The notes: generated by a model from the sequence alone, not told the origin. Shown: positions 15,663-25,288, numbered from the stretch's first letter. The stretch: DNA of 64,000 bases from Mesorhizobium sp. LMG 17147 (GCF_024297145.1 NZ_JANCTC010000002.1:1-64000), one strand, 5' to 3'. Numbers and translations: made by a program.

Positions 15663-16556
15663 ATGTGGGCCGGAGTCTTCCCCGCCGTTACGACCAAATT
15701 CACCGAGGACGACGGCCTCGACCATGCCGAGATGGAGCGCTGCTTTGCGCTGCAGATGGAGGCCGGCTGTGACGGCATCATCGTATGCGGGTCGCTCGGC
15801 GAAGGCCCGATGCTGTCGCATGACGAGAAGATCGCGGTGCTGAAGACCGCCCAGAAGATCGCCGGCAAAAAACCGGTGCTGTTGACGGTCAACGAGGCCG
15901 GTACACGCGAGGCGGCGGCGATCGCACGCCGCGCCGCCAAGGAAGGCGCCAACGGTTTGATGGTGGTGCCGAGCCCGATCTACCATACCAATGCCGAGGA
16001 GACGGTCGCGGCACTCAGCGCCGTCGCCGCGGCCGGCGACCTGCCGGTAATGATCTACTCCAACCGGCTTGCCTATCGCGTCGACGTCACCGTCGACCAG
16101 ATGGAGGAGTTGGCCAAGGACCAGCGCTTCGTCGCCATAAAAGAGTCCTCGGACGACATCCGCCGCTCGACCGAGATCATCAATCGCCTCGGCGACCGCT
16201 ACGACCTGTTCACCGGCGTCGACAATCTCGCCTTTGAGGCGCTGTCGGTCGGCGCCATCGGCTGGGTGGCGGGCCTGGTCACCGCGTTCCCGCGCGAGAC
16301 CGTCGCCATCTACCAGCTGATGAGACAGGGCCGCCGCGAGGAGGCGTTGAAGATCTACCGCTGGTTCCGGCCGCTGCTCGACCTCGACGTCTCGACCTAT
16401 CTGGTGCAGAACATCAAGCTCGCCGAAGTTTGGGCGATCAACACCAACGACCGCGTGCGCATGCCGCGCCAGCCATTGTCCGGCGAGCGGCGCAAGGCAG
16501 TCGAAAAGGTCGTCAGGGATGCGCTGGCCGTGCGGCCGCAACTGCCGGCATTCTGA
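15663..16556 (+). CDS. DapA-family lyase, probable pyrroline-4-hydroxy-2-carboxylate deaminase
   Basis: 297 residues of the DHDPS/N-acetylneuraminate lyase fold. The Schiff-base lysine is K160 in FVAIKESSDD, the partner tyrosine is Y132 in MIYSN, and the 2-oxo-acid loop reads GSLGEGPML. DHDPS for lysine synthesis normally has GTTGE, and the neighbours are an FAD amino acid oxidase and a hydroxyproline-type epimerase. The likely role is therefore deamination of the pyrroline formed from D-hydroxyproline to 2-oxoglutarate semialdehyde. That assignment rests on context. ATG 15663 has GGAG nine bases upstream; the frame is open further back through the operator region. Confidence 0.8.
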   Translation: MWAGVFPAVTTKFTEDDGLDHAEMERCFALQMEAGCDGIIVCGSLGEGPMLSHDEKIAVLKTAQKIAGKKPVLLTVNEAGTREAAAIARRAAKEGANGLMVVPSPIYHTNAEETVAALSAVAAAGDLPVMIYSNRLAYRVDVTVDQMEELAKDQRFVAIKESSDDIRRSTEIINRLGDRYDLFTGVDNLAFEALSVGAIGWVAGLVTAFPRETVAIYQLMRQGRREEALKIYRWFRPLLDLDVSTYLVQNIKLAEVWAINTNDRVRMPRQPLSGERRKAVEKVVRDALAVRPQLPAF

Positions 16557-16598
16557 TCCAGTGCCTTCGAGGGTGTTTGCAGATGTGCAGCGCGGCGC

Positions 16599-17855
16599 AT
16601 GGCAATGAATGACAATGCTACGCTCGATGTCGCCATCATTGGTGGCGGCATTATCGGCATCTGCGCTGCCGCATTTCTGGCCGAGGCGGGGCGAAACGTC
16701 ACGATCTTCGATCGGACGGGGATCTGCGAGGAGACCAGTTCCGGCAATGCCGCCGCCTTTGCCTTCTCCGACGTGCTGCCGCTCGCCCACAAGGGCATGA
16801 TCAGGCAACTGCCGAAATGGCTCGCCGACCCGCTCGGCCCGCTCAGCATCCCACCCGCCTATCTGCTGAAGCTGCTGCCCTGGCTGGTCCGCTTCTGGCG
16901 CGCCGGCCGAAGCGACCGCTATGAAGCCGGCCTTGCCGCACAGGCCGGGATGATGAAGCTCGCCGAGGCGGAATGGATGGGTTTGCTCGACCGTTCCGGC
17001 ACACGGCCGATGCTGCACGAGGACGGCTCGCTCGAACTCTACGAAAGCGAAGCCGAGTTCAAGGCCTCACTGCCCGGCTGGGCGGCAAGGCACCGCTTCG
17101 GCATCGGCTTCAGCCATGTCGAGGGGAGCGCTCTCGCCGCCTTGCAGCCCGGTCTGTCGCCGCGCTTCGTCAAGGGAACGTTCGTGCCGGGGTGGAAAAC
17201 CGTCGCCGACCCCAAGCGGCTTGGAAAGGCGTTATGGGCCTATGCCGAGAGGTTGGGCGCCGCGTTCGAAAGGGCCCGGATCGAGCGTGTCGAGGCGGGA
17301 CAGGACGGCGCGATCCTGACCATGGCCGACGGCACGAGGCGACGGGCGAAGCATCTCGTCATCGCTGCCGGAGCCTGGTCGCATCTGTTGGCGAGACATC
17401 TCGGCGACGGAATCCCGCTGGAGACCGAGCGTGGCTACAACACGACGCTGCCGAAGACTGCCTTCGACGTAAGGCGGCAATTGATCTTTTCCGGGCATGG
17501 CTTCGTCATCACGCCGCTCGAGACGGGCCTGCGCGTCGGTGGTGCGGTCGAACTTGGCGGGCTTGAAAGGCCGCCCAATTATGCGCGCTCGAAAGCGCTG
17601 CTCGAAAAGGCGCAGAAATTCCTGCCGGGACTGGATCCGGCCAATGGGCGCGAATGGATGGGGTTCCGGCCGTCGCTGCCGGATTCGCTGCCGGTGATCG
17701 GGCAGTCGCAAAAAACGCCGTCGGTGGTGTACGGTTTCGGCCATGGTCACCTCGGCCTGACCCAGGCCGCGGCGACCGGACGCTTGATCCGCGAGCTCGT
17801 TCTCGGGCAGAGTCCATCGCTCGATCTCGGTCCGTTCAGCCCGCAACGATTTTGA
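16599..17855 (+). CDS. FAD-dependent D-amino acid oxidoreductase, probable D-hydroxyproline dehydrogenase
   Basis: 418 residues of the DAO family. The FAD-binding start is VAIIGGGIIGICAAAFLAEAG, then RTGICEETSSGNAAAFAFSD, and the C-terminal motif FGHGHLGLTQAAATGRLI. The family includes DadA and the HypO-type D-hydroxyproline dehydrogenases. It lies between a DapA-family deaminase and a hydroxyproline epimerase-like gene, so oxidation of cis-4-hydroxy-D-proline to the pyrroline is the best guess. ATG 16599 is used; MNDNATLDV at 16605 is an alternative. The gap to the next gene is 28 bases. Confidence 0.82.
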   Translation: MAMNDNATLDVAIIGGGIIGICAAAFLAEAGRNVTIFDRTGICEETSSGNAAAFAFSDVLPLAHKGMIRQLPKWLADPLGPLSIPPAYLLKLLPWLVRFWRAGRSDRYEAGLAAQAGMMKLAEAEWMGLLDRSGTRPMLHEDGSLELYESEAEFKASLPGWAARHRFGIGFSHVEGSALAALQPGLSPRFVKGTFVPGWKTVADPKRLGKALWAYAERLGAAFERARIERVEAGQDGAILTMADGTRRRAKHLVIAAGAWSHLLARHLGDGIPLETERGYNTTLPKTAFDVRRQLIFSGHGFVITPLETGLRVGGAVELGGLERPPNYARSKALLEKAQKFLPGLDPANGREWMGFRPSLPDSLPVIGQSQKTPSVVYGFGHGHLGLTQAAATGRLIRELVLGQSPSLDLGPFSPQRF

Positions 17856-17883
17856 GATCGAAGACATTCAGTTGGGAGCCGGC

Positions 17884-18885
17884 ATGGCCAAGCATTCCTT
17901 CTTCTGCATAGACGGCCACACCTGCGGCAATCCGGTGCGGCTGGTCGCCGGCGGCGGACCGCTGCTCAACGGCTCGACGATGATGGAGCGGCGAGCGCAT
18001 TTCCTGGCCGAATACGACTGGATCCGCACCGGCCTGATGTTCGAGCCGCGCGGCCATGACGTGATGTCCGGCTCGATCCTCTATCCGCCGACGCGCGAGG
18101 ATTGCGACATCGCCATCCTGTTCATCGAAACCTCGGGCTGCCTGCCGATGTGCGGCCACGGCACCATCGGCACGGTGACCTTTGCCGTCGAAAATGGATT
18201 GATCAAGCCGAAGAGGCCGGGCGTGCTCAGGCTGGATACGCCGGCGGGCGTGGTCGTCGCCGAGTACAGCCAAGTCGGCGATTATGTCGAGGAGGTGCGC
18301 ATCACCAATGTGCCGTCCTTCCTCTATGCCGAGGGACTGACGGTCGAATGCCCCGGGCTCGGCGAGGTCAGCGTCGATGTCGCCTACGGCGGCAATTTCT
18401 ACGCCATCGTCGAACCGCAAAAGAACTATTGCGACATGGCCGACCATTCGGCCGGCGAGCTGATCGCCTGGAGCCCGGTGGTGCGGCAGCGGCTCAACGA
18501 GAAATATTCCTTCGTCCACCCGGAGAATCCCGGCATTGACAAGCTGTCGCACATATTGTGGACCGGGGCGCCGACCAACCCGCAAGCCGATGCCCGCAAC
18601 GCCGTCTTCTACGGCGACAAGGCAATCGACCGCTCGCCCTGCGGCACCGGCACCTCGGCGCGGATGGCGCAGCTTCACGCCAAGGGCAAGCTTGGGGTCG
18701 GCGACGACTTCGTCCATGAATCGATCATCGGGTCGCTGTTCAAGGGCAGGGTGGAGAAAGAGGTCACCGTCGCCGGCAAGCCGGCAATTATTCCGTCGAT
18801 CGGCGGGTGGGCGCGGATGACCGGATTGAACACGATCTTCATCGACGACCGCGACCCGTTCGCGCACGGCTTCGTCGTCAAATAG
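17884..18885 (+). CDS. 4-hydroxyproline 2-epimerase (proline racemase family)
   Basis: 333 residues. Both catalytic cysteines of the racemase/epimerase branch are present: C90 in LPMCGHGTIG and C253 in SPCGTGTSARMA. Dehydratases of this family replace the first with threonine or serine, so an epimerase is favoured. HTCGNPVRLV near the start is typical of hydroxyproline epimerases. It should convert trans-4-hydroxy-L-proline to the cis-D isomer in the cytoplasm, feeding the FAD enzyme upstream. ATG 17884 has GGGAG eight bases upstream and is preferred over TTG 17872. A semialdehyde dehydrogenase and a dedicated transporter for the pathway are not seen adjacent. Confidence 0.88.
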   Translation: MAKHSFFCIDGHTCGNPVRLVAGGGPLLNGSTMMERRAHFLAEYDWIRTGLMFEPRGHDVMSGSILYPPTREDCDIAILFIETSGCLPMCGHGTIGTVTFAVENGLIKPKRPGVLRLDTPAGVVVAEYSQVGDYVEEVRITNVPSFLYAEGLTVECPGLGEVSVDVAYGGNFYAIVEPQKNYCDMADHSAGELIAWSPVVRQRLNEKYSFVHPENPGIDKLSHILWTGAPTNPQADARNAVFYGDKAIDRSPCGTGTSARMAQLHAKGKLGVGDDFVHESIIGSLFKGRVEKEVTVAGKPAIIPSIGGWARMTGLNTIFIDDRDPFAHGFVVK

Positions 18886-19219
18886 AGAAAACGCTTACGT
18901 TAGGGAAAGACAGAGAGCGCAACGGATTGCCTTTGACGGCGCAACGATCCCGCCCATCAACTTATTTTGACGGCGATTTCTTCGACATGAGGCGCATGGA
19001 GCGATTGAATCGTCAAAGACATTGCGTTAGGCCAATGGTAGGGTCCGCGATGGTCCAGGGGGCGGACGGGAACAAAACGGGCAATCGGACGGCGTGCGGC
19101 GAAAACACGCGTAATGATCGAAAAATCACGTTGCAATCCGGGCTCGAAACTTTACGACTAGGGAAAATACGAAAAGGAATGCGTCTGCATGGGCGACATT
19201 CCAGGGGAGCCACGACAGC
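18886..19219 (+). other. 334-bp intergenic region before the liv-type operon
   Basis: No convincing gene is seen. The region should hold the promoter and control sites of the transporter operon. Two copies of TTTGACGGCG occur near 18930 and 18968 and could be a regulator's half-sites or a -35-like element, but this is weak. A Shine-Dalgarno (AGGGGAG) precedes ATG 19220. Confidence 0.4.
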
Positions 19220-20122
19220 ATGCAGTATTTTGTCCAGCAGCTTATCAACGGGCTGACGCTGGGATCGATCTATGGGCTGATAGCGATCGGCTATACGATG
19301 GTCTACGGCATCATCGGCATGATCAATTTCGCCCATGGCGACATTTTCATGATCGGCGCCTTCACCGCGCTCATCGTTTTCCTTATCCTCGGTGCGTTGT
19401 TCTATTCGCTGCCGATCGTCGTTGCGCTGCTGATCATGATGATCGTCGCGATGCTGCTGACCAGCCTGTATAATTGGACGATCGAGAAGGTGGCCTACCG
19501 GCCTTTGCGTGGTTCATTCCGGCTGGCGCCGCTGATCACTGCGATCGGCATGTCGATTGCGCTGTCCAATTTCGTCCAGGTGACGCAAGGGCCGCGCAAC
19601 AAGCCGGTCCCGCCAATGGTGTCCACGGTCTACAACATCGAAGGCATCAGCGTCTCGCTGAAGCAGATCATCATCGTCCTGGTCACCATAGTCCTGCTCG
19701 CGGTGTTCTGGTACCTAGTCAACAAGACCTCGCTCGGCCGGGCGCAGCGCGCCTGCGAGCAGGATCGCAAGATGGCCGCACTGCTCGGCGTCGACGTCGA
19801 TCGCACCATCTCGATCACCTTCATCATGGGCGCCGCCCTCGCCGCCGTCGCCGGCACGTTGTTCCTGATGTATTACGGCGTGGTGGTGTTTTCCGACGGC
19901 TTTACGCCCGGTGTGAAGGCGTTTACTGCCGCGGTGCTCGGCGGCATCGGCTCACTGCCCGGCGCCGTGCTCGGCGGGCTGATGATTGGTTTCATCGAAA
20001 GCATGTGGTCGGCTTACTTCTCGATCGACTACAAGGACGTCGCCGCCTTCTCCATCCTGGCGATCGTGCTGATCTTCCTGCCTTCCGGCATTCTCGGCCG
20101 GCCAGAAGTCGAAAAGGTCTGA
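19220..20122 (+). CDS. livH: Branched-chain amino acid ABC transporter permease LivH
   Basis: 300 residues with about eight membrane helices. LINGLTLGSIYGLIAIGYTMVYGIIGMINFAHGD is the standard LivH opening, and the coupling loop ACEQDRKMAALLGVDVDRTI is also typical. It forms the inner-membrane channel with LivM, powered by LivG and LivF. It is the first gene of livH-livM-livG-livF-DUF6867, followed by the binding protein. The substrate could be branched-chain or other amino acids, since this family (HAAT) is often broad. Its position directly after the hydroxyproline-type operon raises proline derivatives as possible cargo, which is inference only. Confidence 0.93.
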   Translation: MQYFVQQLINGLTLGSIYGLIAIGYTMVYGIIGMINFAHGDIFMIGAFTALIVFLILGALFYSLPIVVALLIMMIVAMLLTSLYNWTIEKVAYRPLRGSFRLAPLITAIGMSIALSNFVQVTQGPRNKPVPPMVSTVYNIEGISVSLKQIIIVLVTIVLLAVFWYLVNKTSLGRAQRACEQDRKMAALLGVDVDRTISITFIMGAALAAVAGTLFLMYYGVVVFSDGFTPGVKAFTAAVLGGIGSLPGAVLGGLMIGFIESMWSAYFSIDYKDVAAFSILAIVLIFLPSGILGRPEVEKV

Positions 20123-20126
20123 GATC

Positions 20127-21755
20127 ATGGCGGTTACCGTGTCTCCGGAAAGCACCGTCGTCGCCACCCCGGTCCAGCGCGCTTTTCGCGAAGCGCTCTA
20201 TGCCGGCGCCATCTCGCTTGGCCTGTTCGTGCTGTTCATCGGCCTGAAGACCGACCAGAACATCTCCAACGAACTGATCCTGGTGCAGCGCTGGGGCTTG
20301 CTCGCCGGCGTCGTGATCGCCACCATGGCCGGACGCTTCCTTTATGTCGCCTATGGCCAGCCCTTCCTGGCGAACCAGAAGATCGTCGACGTCGCTACCG
20401 GCCTGCTGCCGGTCAGCCTGGCTTCGCGATTCTTCCGCCTTCCCGCGTTCATCGTAGCGCTCGCCGTCGCCGTTATTCTGCTCGCGCTCAGCGGCTTCCT
20501 GACCGAGGCTTTAGGGCCGGAACTTTCCGATTTTGTGCGGTTCCTGCGGGCACTTGCAATCATCTATGCACTAGCCTGGCTGATATATCGTTTCCGGGCC
20601 TTCATTCATTCTCATTTCTCGGCATTGGGCATAACCGCACTGGCGCTCTACCCGATTATCGTGGTGTTGGTGCTGGCGCTATATGCCGGGTCCATGGCGG
20701 CCGGTTTCCAGGGTTCGCTGAAGTATGTCGACAATTTCGGCATCCAGATCCTGATCTACGTGATGCTGGCCTGGGGGTTGAATATTGTTATTGGCTTGGC
20801 CGGCCTGCTGGACCTAGGCTATGTCGCCTTCTACGCCGTCGGTGCCTATGCCTATGCGCTGCTCGGCACGCATTACGGCCTTTCCTTCTGGATCCTGCTG
20901 CCCGCCGCCGGCCTGATGGCTGCATTCTGGGGCGTGATGCTGGGCTTCCCTGTGTTGCGCCTGCGCGGTGACTATCTGGCGATCGTGACGCTCGCTTTCG
21001 GCGAGATCATAAGGCTGGTGATCATCAACTGGCGCGAAGTGACCAACGGCTCGGCCGGGATTTCCGGCATCCCGAAGGTCTCGTTCTTCGGCCTGATGTC
21101 GTTCAACGTCTCCGACCCGAACTACATCTCCAAGGTGCTCGGCATCGCGCAGTCCGGTGCCTACTACAAGATCTTCCTCTACTACCTGATCCTTGGACTC
21201 TGCCTGCTGACCGCCTTCGTCACGGTGAGGCTCAGGCGCCTGCCGGTCGGCCGCGCCTGGGAAGCGCTGCGCGAGGACGAGATCGCCTGCCGCTCGCTCG
21301 GCATCAACACCACCACCACCAAGCTCACGGCCTTTGCCACGGGTGCGATGTTCGGCGGCTTCGCCGGCTCGTTCTTCGCGGCGCGGCAAGGCTTCGTCAG
21401 CCCGGAATCCTTCGTCTTCCTGGAATCGGCGATCATCCTTGCCATCGTCGTGCTTGGTGGCATGGGCTCGCTGGTCGGCATTGCCGTCGCCGCCATGGTG
21501 ATGATCGGCGGCACCGAAATCCTGCGCGAACTGGATTTCCTCAAGACCGGCCTGAGTTGGGGCAACATCAAGGTCATACCCGGGTTCGGCCCCGACTTCA
21601 CGCCGGAGCTTTATCGCATGCTGTTGTTCGGCATGGCCATGGTCATCGTCATGCTGTGGAAGCCGCGTGGCTTCGTCGGCAGCCGCGAGCCGACAGCCTT
21701 CCTCAAGGTGCGCAGGGCGGTGTCCGGGTCCTTCACCAAGGAGGGACACGGCTGA
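20127..21755 (+). CDS. livM: Branched-chain amino acid ABC transporter permease LivM
   Basis: 542 residues, longer than the ~420 of E. coli LivM because of an N-terminal extension with several extra membrane helices (about 1-190), common in rhizobial LivM. The canonical core starts at LIYVMLAWGLNIVIGLAGLLDLGYVAFYAVGAYAYA (about 210), with WEALREDEIACRSLGINTT as the coupling loop. It starts four bases after livH stops, and its stop overlaps the livG start (ATGA), so translation is coupled. It pairs with LivH in the membrane. Confidence 0.93.
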   Translation: MAVTVSPESTVVATPVQRAFREALYAGAISLGLFVLFIGLKTDQNISNELILVQRWGLLAGVVIATMAGRFLYVAYGQPFLANQKIVDVATGLLPVSLASRFFRLPAFIVALAVAVILLALSGFLTEALGPELSDFVRFLRALAIIYALAWLIYRFRAFIHSHFSALGITALALYPIIVVLVLALYAGSMAAGFQGSLKYVDNFGIQILIYVMLAWGLNIVIGLAGLLDLGYVAFYAVGAYAYALLGTHYGLSFWILLPAAGLMAAFWGVMLGFPVLRLRGDYLAIVTLAFGEIIRLVIINWREVTNGSAGISGIPKVSFFGLMSFNVSDPNYISKVLGIAQSGAYYKIFLYYLILGLCLLTAFVTVRLRRLPVGRAWEALREDEIACRSLGINTTTTKLTAFATGAMFGGFAGSFFAARQGFVSPESFVFLESAIILAIVVLGGMGSLVGIAVAAMVMIGGTEILRELDFLKTGLSWGNIKVIPGFGPDFTPELYRMLLFGMAMVIVMLWKPRGFVGSREPTAFLKVRRAVSGSFTKEGHG

Positions 21756-22906
21756 TGAACGCGAGCCCCTCCGTGAACGATGCCATCCTGCAGGTCGAGC
21801 ATCTGTCGATGAAGTTCGGCGGTCTCATCGCCATCGGCGATTTGTCATTCCAGGCCAAACGTGGCGAGATCACCGCGCTGATCGGCCCCAACGGCGCCGG
21901 CAAGACCACCGTGTTCAATTGCATCACCGGTTTCTACAAGCCGTCGGAAGGCATGATCACGCTCAACCGGCGCGACGGCTCGACCTTCCTGCTCGAACGC
22001 CTGCCGAACCATGAGATCCCGGCGCGGGCCAAAGTGGCGCGCACCTTCCAGAACATCCGCCTGTTCTCGGGCATGACGCTGCTGGAGAACCTGCTGGTGG
22101 CCCAGCACAACAAACTGATGAAGGCGTCCGGCTATACCGTTCTCGGCCTGTTCGGTTATAGCGGATACAGACAGGCTTCGGCGGAATCGGTTGAACTCGC
22201 CGAGCACTGGCTGGAGAAGGCCGATCTCGTCGACCGCGCCGACGATCCTGCCGGCGATCTGCCATATGGCGCGCAGCGACGGCTCGAAATTGCTCGCGCC
22301 ATGTGCACCGGCCCTGAGCTTCTGTGCCTAGACGAGCCGGCCGCCGGCCTTAATCCGAAGGAATCGGCGGCGCTCAATGCGCTGCTGATGGACATCAAGG
22401 ACAACACCGGCACCTCGATCCTTTTGATCGAGCACGACATGGCGGTGGTCATGCAGATTTCGGACCATGTCGTCGTCCTCGAATACGGGCGCAAGATCTC
22501 CGACGGCAACCCGCAATCGGTACGAACCGACCCGCGCGTCATTGCCGCCTATCTCGGCGTCGAAGACGAGGACGTCGAGACGGTACTGACCGAAGTCGGC
22601 GACGAGGACGTCATCGAGCAACTGGATACGGGTCCGGATGCCGCGCATGGACCGGGCACATCGTCTTCCTATCTCGCCGGACCGGTGGCCGATACCGTCG
22701 GCCATAGCGAGGGCGAACGCGTCACAGTGTCAAAGGGCGCTTCGAAGGCCGGGCAGATCGATGCAAGGTCGAGCGCTGCTGCTGCAAAGTCCGGATCGCC
22801 GGCCAAAACCAAATCGGCCGCGAAATCTTCCACGGCAAAGCCGGGCAAGGCTCCGGCGAAGTCGAAAACTCCCGGCACCTCTAATCGGCGTGGGGGGCGG
22901 AAATAA
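21755..22906 (+). CDS. livG: ABC transporter ATP-binding protein LivG with long basic tail
   Basis: 383 residues. The ATPase domain (about 1-275) is complete: Walker A GPNGAGKTT, the LivG-specific insert FYKPSEGMITL, signature PYGAQRRLEIARAM (variant of LSGGQ) and Walker B LLCLDEPAAGLNPKE. Normal LivG ends after AAYLGVEDED. Here about 108 further residues follow: first an acidic piece (TEVGDEDVIEQLD), then a lysine/alanine/serine/proline-rich segment ending NRRGGRK. This tail is unstructured-looking and histone-H1-like. The start at 21755 overlaps the livM stop; its own stop overlaps livF (TAATG). Confidence 0.93.
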   Translation: MNASPSVNDAILQVEHLSMKFGGLIAIGDLSFQAKRGEITALIGPNGAGKTTVFNCITGFYKPSEGMITLNRRDGSTFLLERLPNHEIPARAKVARTFQNIRLFSGMTLLENLLVAQHNKLMKASGYTVLGLFGYSGYRQASAESVELAEHWLEKADLVDRADDPAGDLPYGAQRRLEIARAMCTGPELLCLDEPAAGLNPKESAALNALLMDIKDNTGTSILLIEHDMAVVMQISDHVVVLEYGRKISDGNPQSVRTDPRVIAAYLGVEDEDVETVLTEVGDEDVIEQLDTGPDAAHGPGTSSSYLAGPVADTVGHSEGERVTVSKGASKAGQIDARSSAAAAKSGSPAKTKSAAKSSTAKPGKAPAKSKTPGTSNRRGGRK

Positions 22907-23634
22907 TGGCCGGCACAACGCTGCTCGATATCAAGGGCGTCCAGACCTACTACGGCAACATCAGGGCGCTGAACGGCGTCGACGTCACCGTCAAACAGGG
23001 CGAGATCGTGGCGCTGATCGGCGCCAACGGCGCCGGCAAATCGACACTGATGATGACCATCTTCGGTGCTCCGCGCGCTCGTGCCGGCACCATCACCTTC
23101 GCCGGCACCGATATCACCCAGATGCCAACCCACGAGATCGCGCGCATGCGTATCGCGCAGTCGCCGGAGGGCCGGCGCATCTTTCCGCGCATGACGGTGA
23201 TGGAAAACCTGCAGATGGGCGCCAGCCTCGACGGTCTCAAGCATTACGACGAGGACGTCGAAAGGGTCTTCACGCTGTTCCCGCGGCTCAAGGAACGCGT
23301 CGGCCAACGTGGCGGCACGCTTTCGGGCGGCGAGCAGCAGATGCTGTCGATCGGCCGCGCGCTGATGGCAAGGCCGAAGCTGCTCTTGCTGGATGAGCCG
23401 TCGCTAGGCCTGGCGCCGCTGATCGTCAAGCAGATATTCGACGCCATTCGCGAGCTGAACCGCACGCAGGGACTGACCGTGTTCCTGGTCGAGCAGAACG
23501 CCTTCGGCGCACTGAAGCTCGCCACGCGCGGCTATGTCATGGTCAACGGCAATGTGACGATGAGCGGCACCGGCAAGGAACTGCTCGCCAATCCGGAAGT
23601 GCGCGCCGCCTATCTCGAGGGCGGCCATCACTGA
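22906..23634 (+). CDS. livF: ABC transporter ATP-binding protein LivF
   Basis: 242 residues, standard length. Walker A GANGAGKST, signature LSGGEQQMLSIGRALM, Walker B LLLLDEPSLGLAP and switch histidine replaced by glutamine in LVEQNAFGALKLA, which is normal for LivF. It is the second ATPase of the LivHMGF transporter, and its start codon overlaps the livG stop. The next gene, a small membrane protein, follows after 18 bases. Confidence 0.95.
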   Translation: MAGTTLLDIKGVQTYYGNIRALNGVDVTVKQGEIVALIGANGAGKSTLMMTIFGAPRARAGTITFAGTDITQMPTHEIARMRIAQSPEGRRIFPRMTVMENLQMGASLDGLKHYDEDVERVFTLFPRLKERVGQRGGTLSGGEQQMLSIGRALMARPKLLLLDEPSLGLAPLIVKQIFDAIRELNRTQGLTVFLVEQNAFGALKLATRGYVMVNGNVTMSGTGKELLANPEVRAAYLEGGHH

Positions 23635-23652
23635 GTTTCAGGAGTCTTCATC

Positions 23653-24000
23653 ATGCAGGGCATTCTTTATGAGGAACCCTCGATTTGGCAGTTCTTTTTC
23701 GTCACCTGCCTGCTCGGCGGCTGGGCGGCCTGGATGACGGGCAAGGCGTGTGCCCAGACATGGCGCAGCTTCGCCCAGCTATTCGCCTATATGCTGGGGC
23801 TCGGCATCGGCGTAAGATTCATCCATCATGCGCTGTTCGGCGGAACGATGTTTTCGCTGCATTACTACGTGGTCGATACCATCGTGCTGATGATATTGGG
23901 CTTCATTGGCTACCAATACACGCGCACGAACCAGATGGTAACGCAGTATAATTGGCTTTACGAAAGAGCCTCTCTTTTGAGCTGGAAACCGAAAGGTTGA
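23653..24000 (+). CDS. Small membrane protein, DUF6867-type
   Basis: 115 residues with three hydrophobic segments (about 14-30, 40-60, 75-95) and a polar C-terminus ending LLSWKPKG. I associate it with DUF6867, a rhizobial family found next to branched-chain amino acid transporters; its function is not known. It lies between livF and the substrate-binding protein on the same strand and has TCAGGAG before its ATG. It may assist assembly or regulation of the transporter, but nothing in the sequence proves that. Confidence 0.75.
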   Translation: MQGILYEEPSIWQFFFVTCLLGGWAAWMTGKACAQTWRSFAQLFAYMLGLGIGVRFIHHALFGGTMFSLHYYVVDTIVLMILGFIGYQYTRTNQMVTQYNWLYERASLLSWKPKG

Positions 24001-24138
24001 CATTTATCATTAACGGCGTTTCAGGGATGAATCGGCGTGACAAGTGCCTGAAAATCGGCAAAGTACTCTTTCTGCGAGCAAGAGTGGGCATCGCATGAAA
24101 GCAACATCCACGCCCACTCGGTAAATGGGAGCGTTTCA

Positions 24139-25269
24139 ATGAAAAAGTCACTTTTGTCCGCCGTCGCACTGACCGCGCTTGTCGCGTTCAGCGGCAACGC
24201 GTGGGCTGACATCCTGATCGGCGTTGCCGGTCCGATCACCGGTCCGAACGCAGCGTTCGGTGCCCAGCTTCAGAAGGGTGCCGAACAGGCGGTCGCCGAT
24301 ATCAATGCGGCGGGCGGCGTTCTTGGCCAGCAGCTCAAGCTTGAAGTCGGCGACGACGTCTCCGATCCCAAGCAAGGCATCTCGGTCGCCAACAAGTTCG
24401 TCGCCGACGGCGTCAAGTACGTCGATGGCCACTTCAACTCCGGCGTCTCCATCCCGGCATCGGAAGTCTACGCCGAGAACGGCATCCTCGAGATCACGCC
24501 GGCCGCGACCAATCCGAAGTTCACCGAACGTGGCATGTGGAACACCTTCCGCACCTGCGGACGCGACGATCAGCAGGGCAAGGTCGCTGGCGACTATCTC
24601 GCCGCGAACTTCAAGGATGCCAAGATCGCTGTCATCCATGACAAGACGCCTTATGGCCAGGGCCTCGCCGACGAAACCAAGAAGGCGCTCGCAGCCAACG
24701 GCGTGACTGAGGCCATGTATGAAGGCATCAATGTCGGCGACAAGGATTTCTCGGCCCTCATCGCCAAGATGAAGGATGCGGGCGTCTCGGTCGTCTACTA
24801 TGGTGGCCTGCACACCGAAGCCGGCCTGATCATACGCCAGCTCGCCGACCAGGGCCTCAAGGCAACCTTCATGTCCGGCGACGGCATCGTCTCGAACGAA
24901 TTGGCCTCGATCGCCGGCGACGCCGTCGAGGGCACGCTGATGACGTTCGCTCCGGATCCGCGCAAGAATCCGAACGCCAAGGAACTCGTCGAGAAGTTCC
25001 GTGCGGCCGGCTTCGAGCCTGAGGCTTATACGCTCTACTCCTACGCAGCGATGGAAATCATCGCGGCCGCCATCACCAAGACCGGCTCAGCCGATGACGC
25101 TCAGAAGGTAGCCGAGACCATCAAGTCGGCCGGCCCCTGGAAGACTGCGATCGGCGAGATCGGCTACGACGCAAAGGGCGATATCACCCGTCCGGACTAC
25201 GTCATGTACACCTGGAAGAAGGGTGACGACGGCAAGTACACCTATGTCGAGAACGAACCCGGCAAATAA
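24139..25269 (+). CDS. ABC transporter substrate-binding protein (LivK/LivJ-like)
   Basis: 376 residues. A 23-residue signal peptide ([23 protein letters not shown]) precedes the periplasmic binding domain. The start of the mature protein, [29 protein letters not shown], is typical of type I periplasmic leucine/isoleucine/valine binding proteins, as is [19 protein letters not shown] text near residue 120. Two cysteines are not evident as a disulfide pair. It lies 138 bases after DUF6867, outside the tight overlap zone, so it may have its own promoter and higher expression. A strong terminator follows. Ligand specificity cannot be read. Confidence 0.93.
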   Translation: MKKSLLSAVALTALVAFSGNAWADILIGVAGPITGPNAAFGAQLQKGAEQAVADINAAGGVLGQQLKLEVGDDVSDPKQGISVANKFVADGVKYVDGHFNSGVSIPASEVYAENGILEITPAATNPKFTERGMWNTFRTCGRDDQQGKVAGDYLAANFKDAKIAVIHDKTPYGQGLADETKKALAANGVTEAMYEGINVGDKDFSALIAKMKDAGVSVVYYGGLHTEAGLIIRQLADQGLKATFMSGDGIVSNELASIAGDAVEGTLMTFAPDPRKNPNAKELVEKFRAAGFEPEAYTLYSYAAMEIIAAAITKTGSADDAQKVAETIKSAGPWKTAIGEIGYDAKGDITRPDYVMYTWKKGDDGKYTYVENEPGK

Positions 25270-25288
25270 CCGGACGTTGCTACATGAG

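Noticed and set aside
16599..17855. Second dadA
   Set aside because: It is in the same FAD family, but the gene neighbourhood (epimerase, deaminase, GntR) points to D-hydroxyproline rather than D-alanine.
18886..19219. Riboswitch before the liv-type operon
   Set aside because: No conserved aptamer pattern or terminator/anti-terminator pair could be drawn in this stretch.
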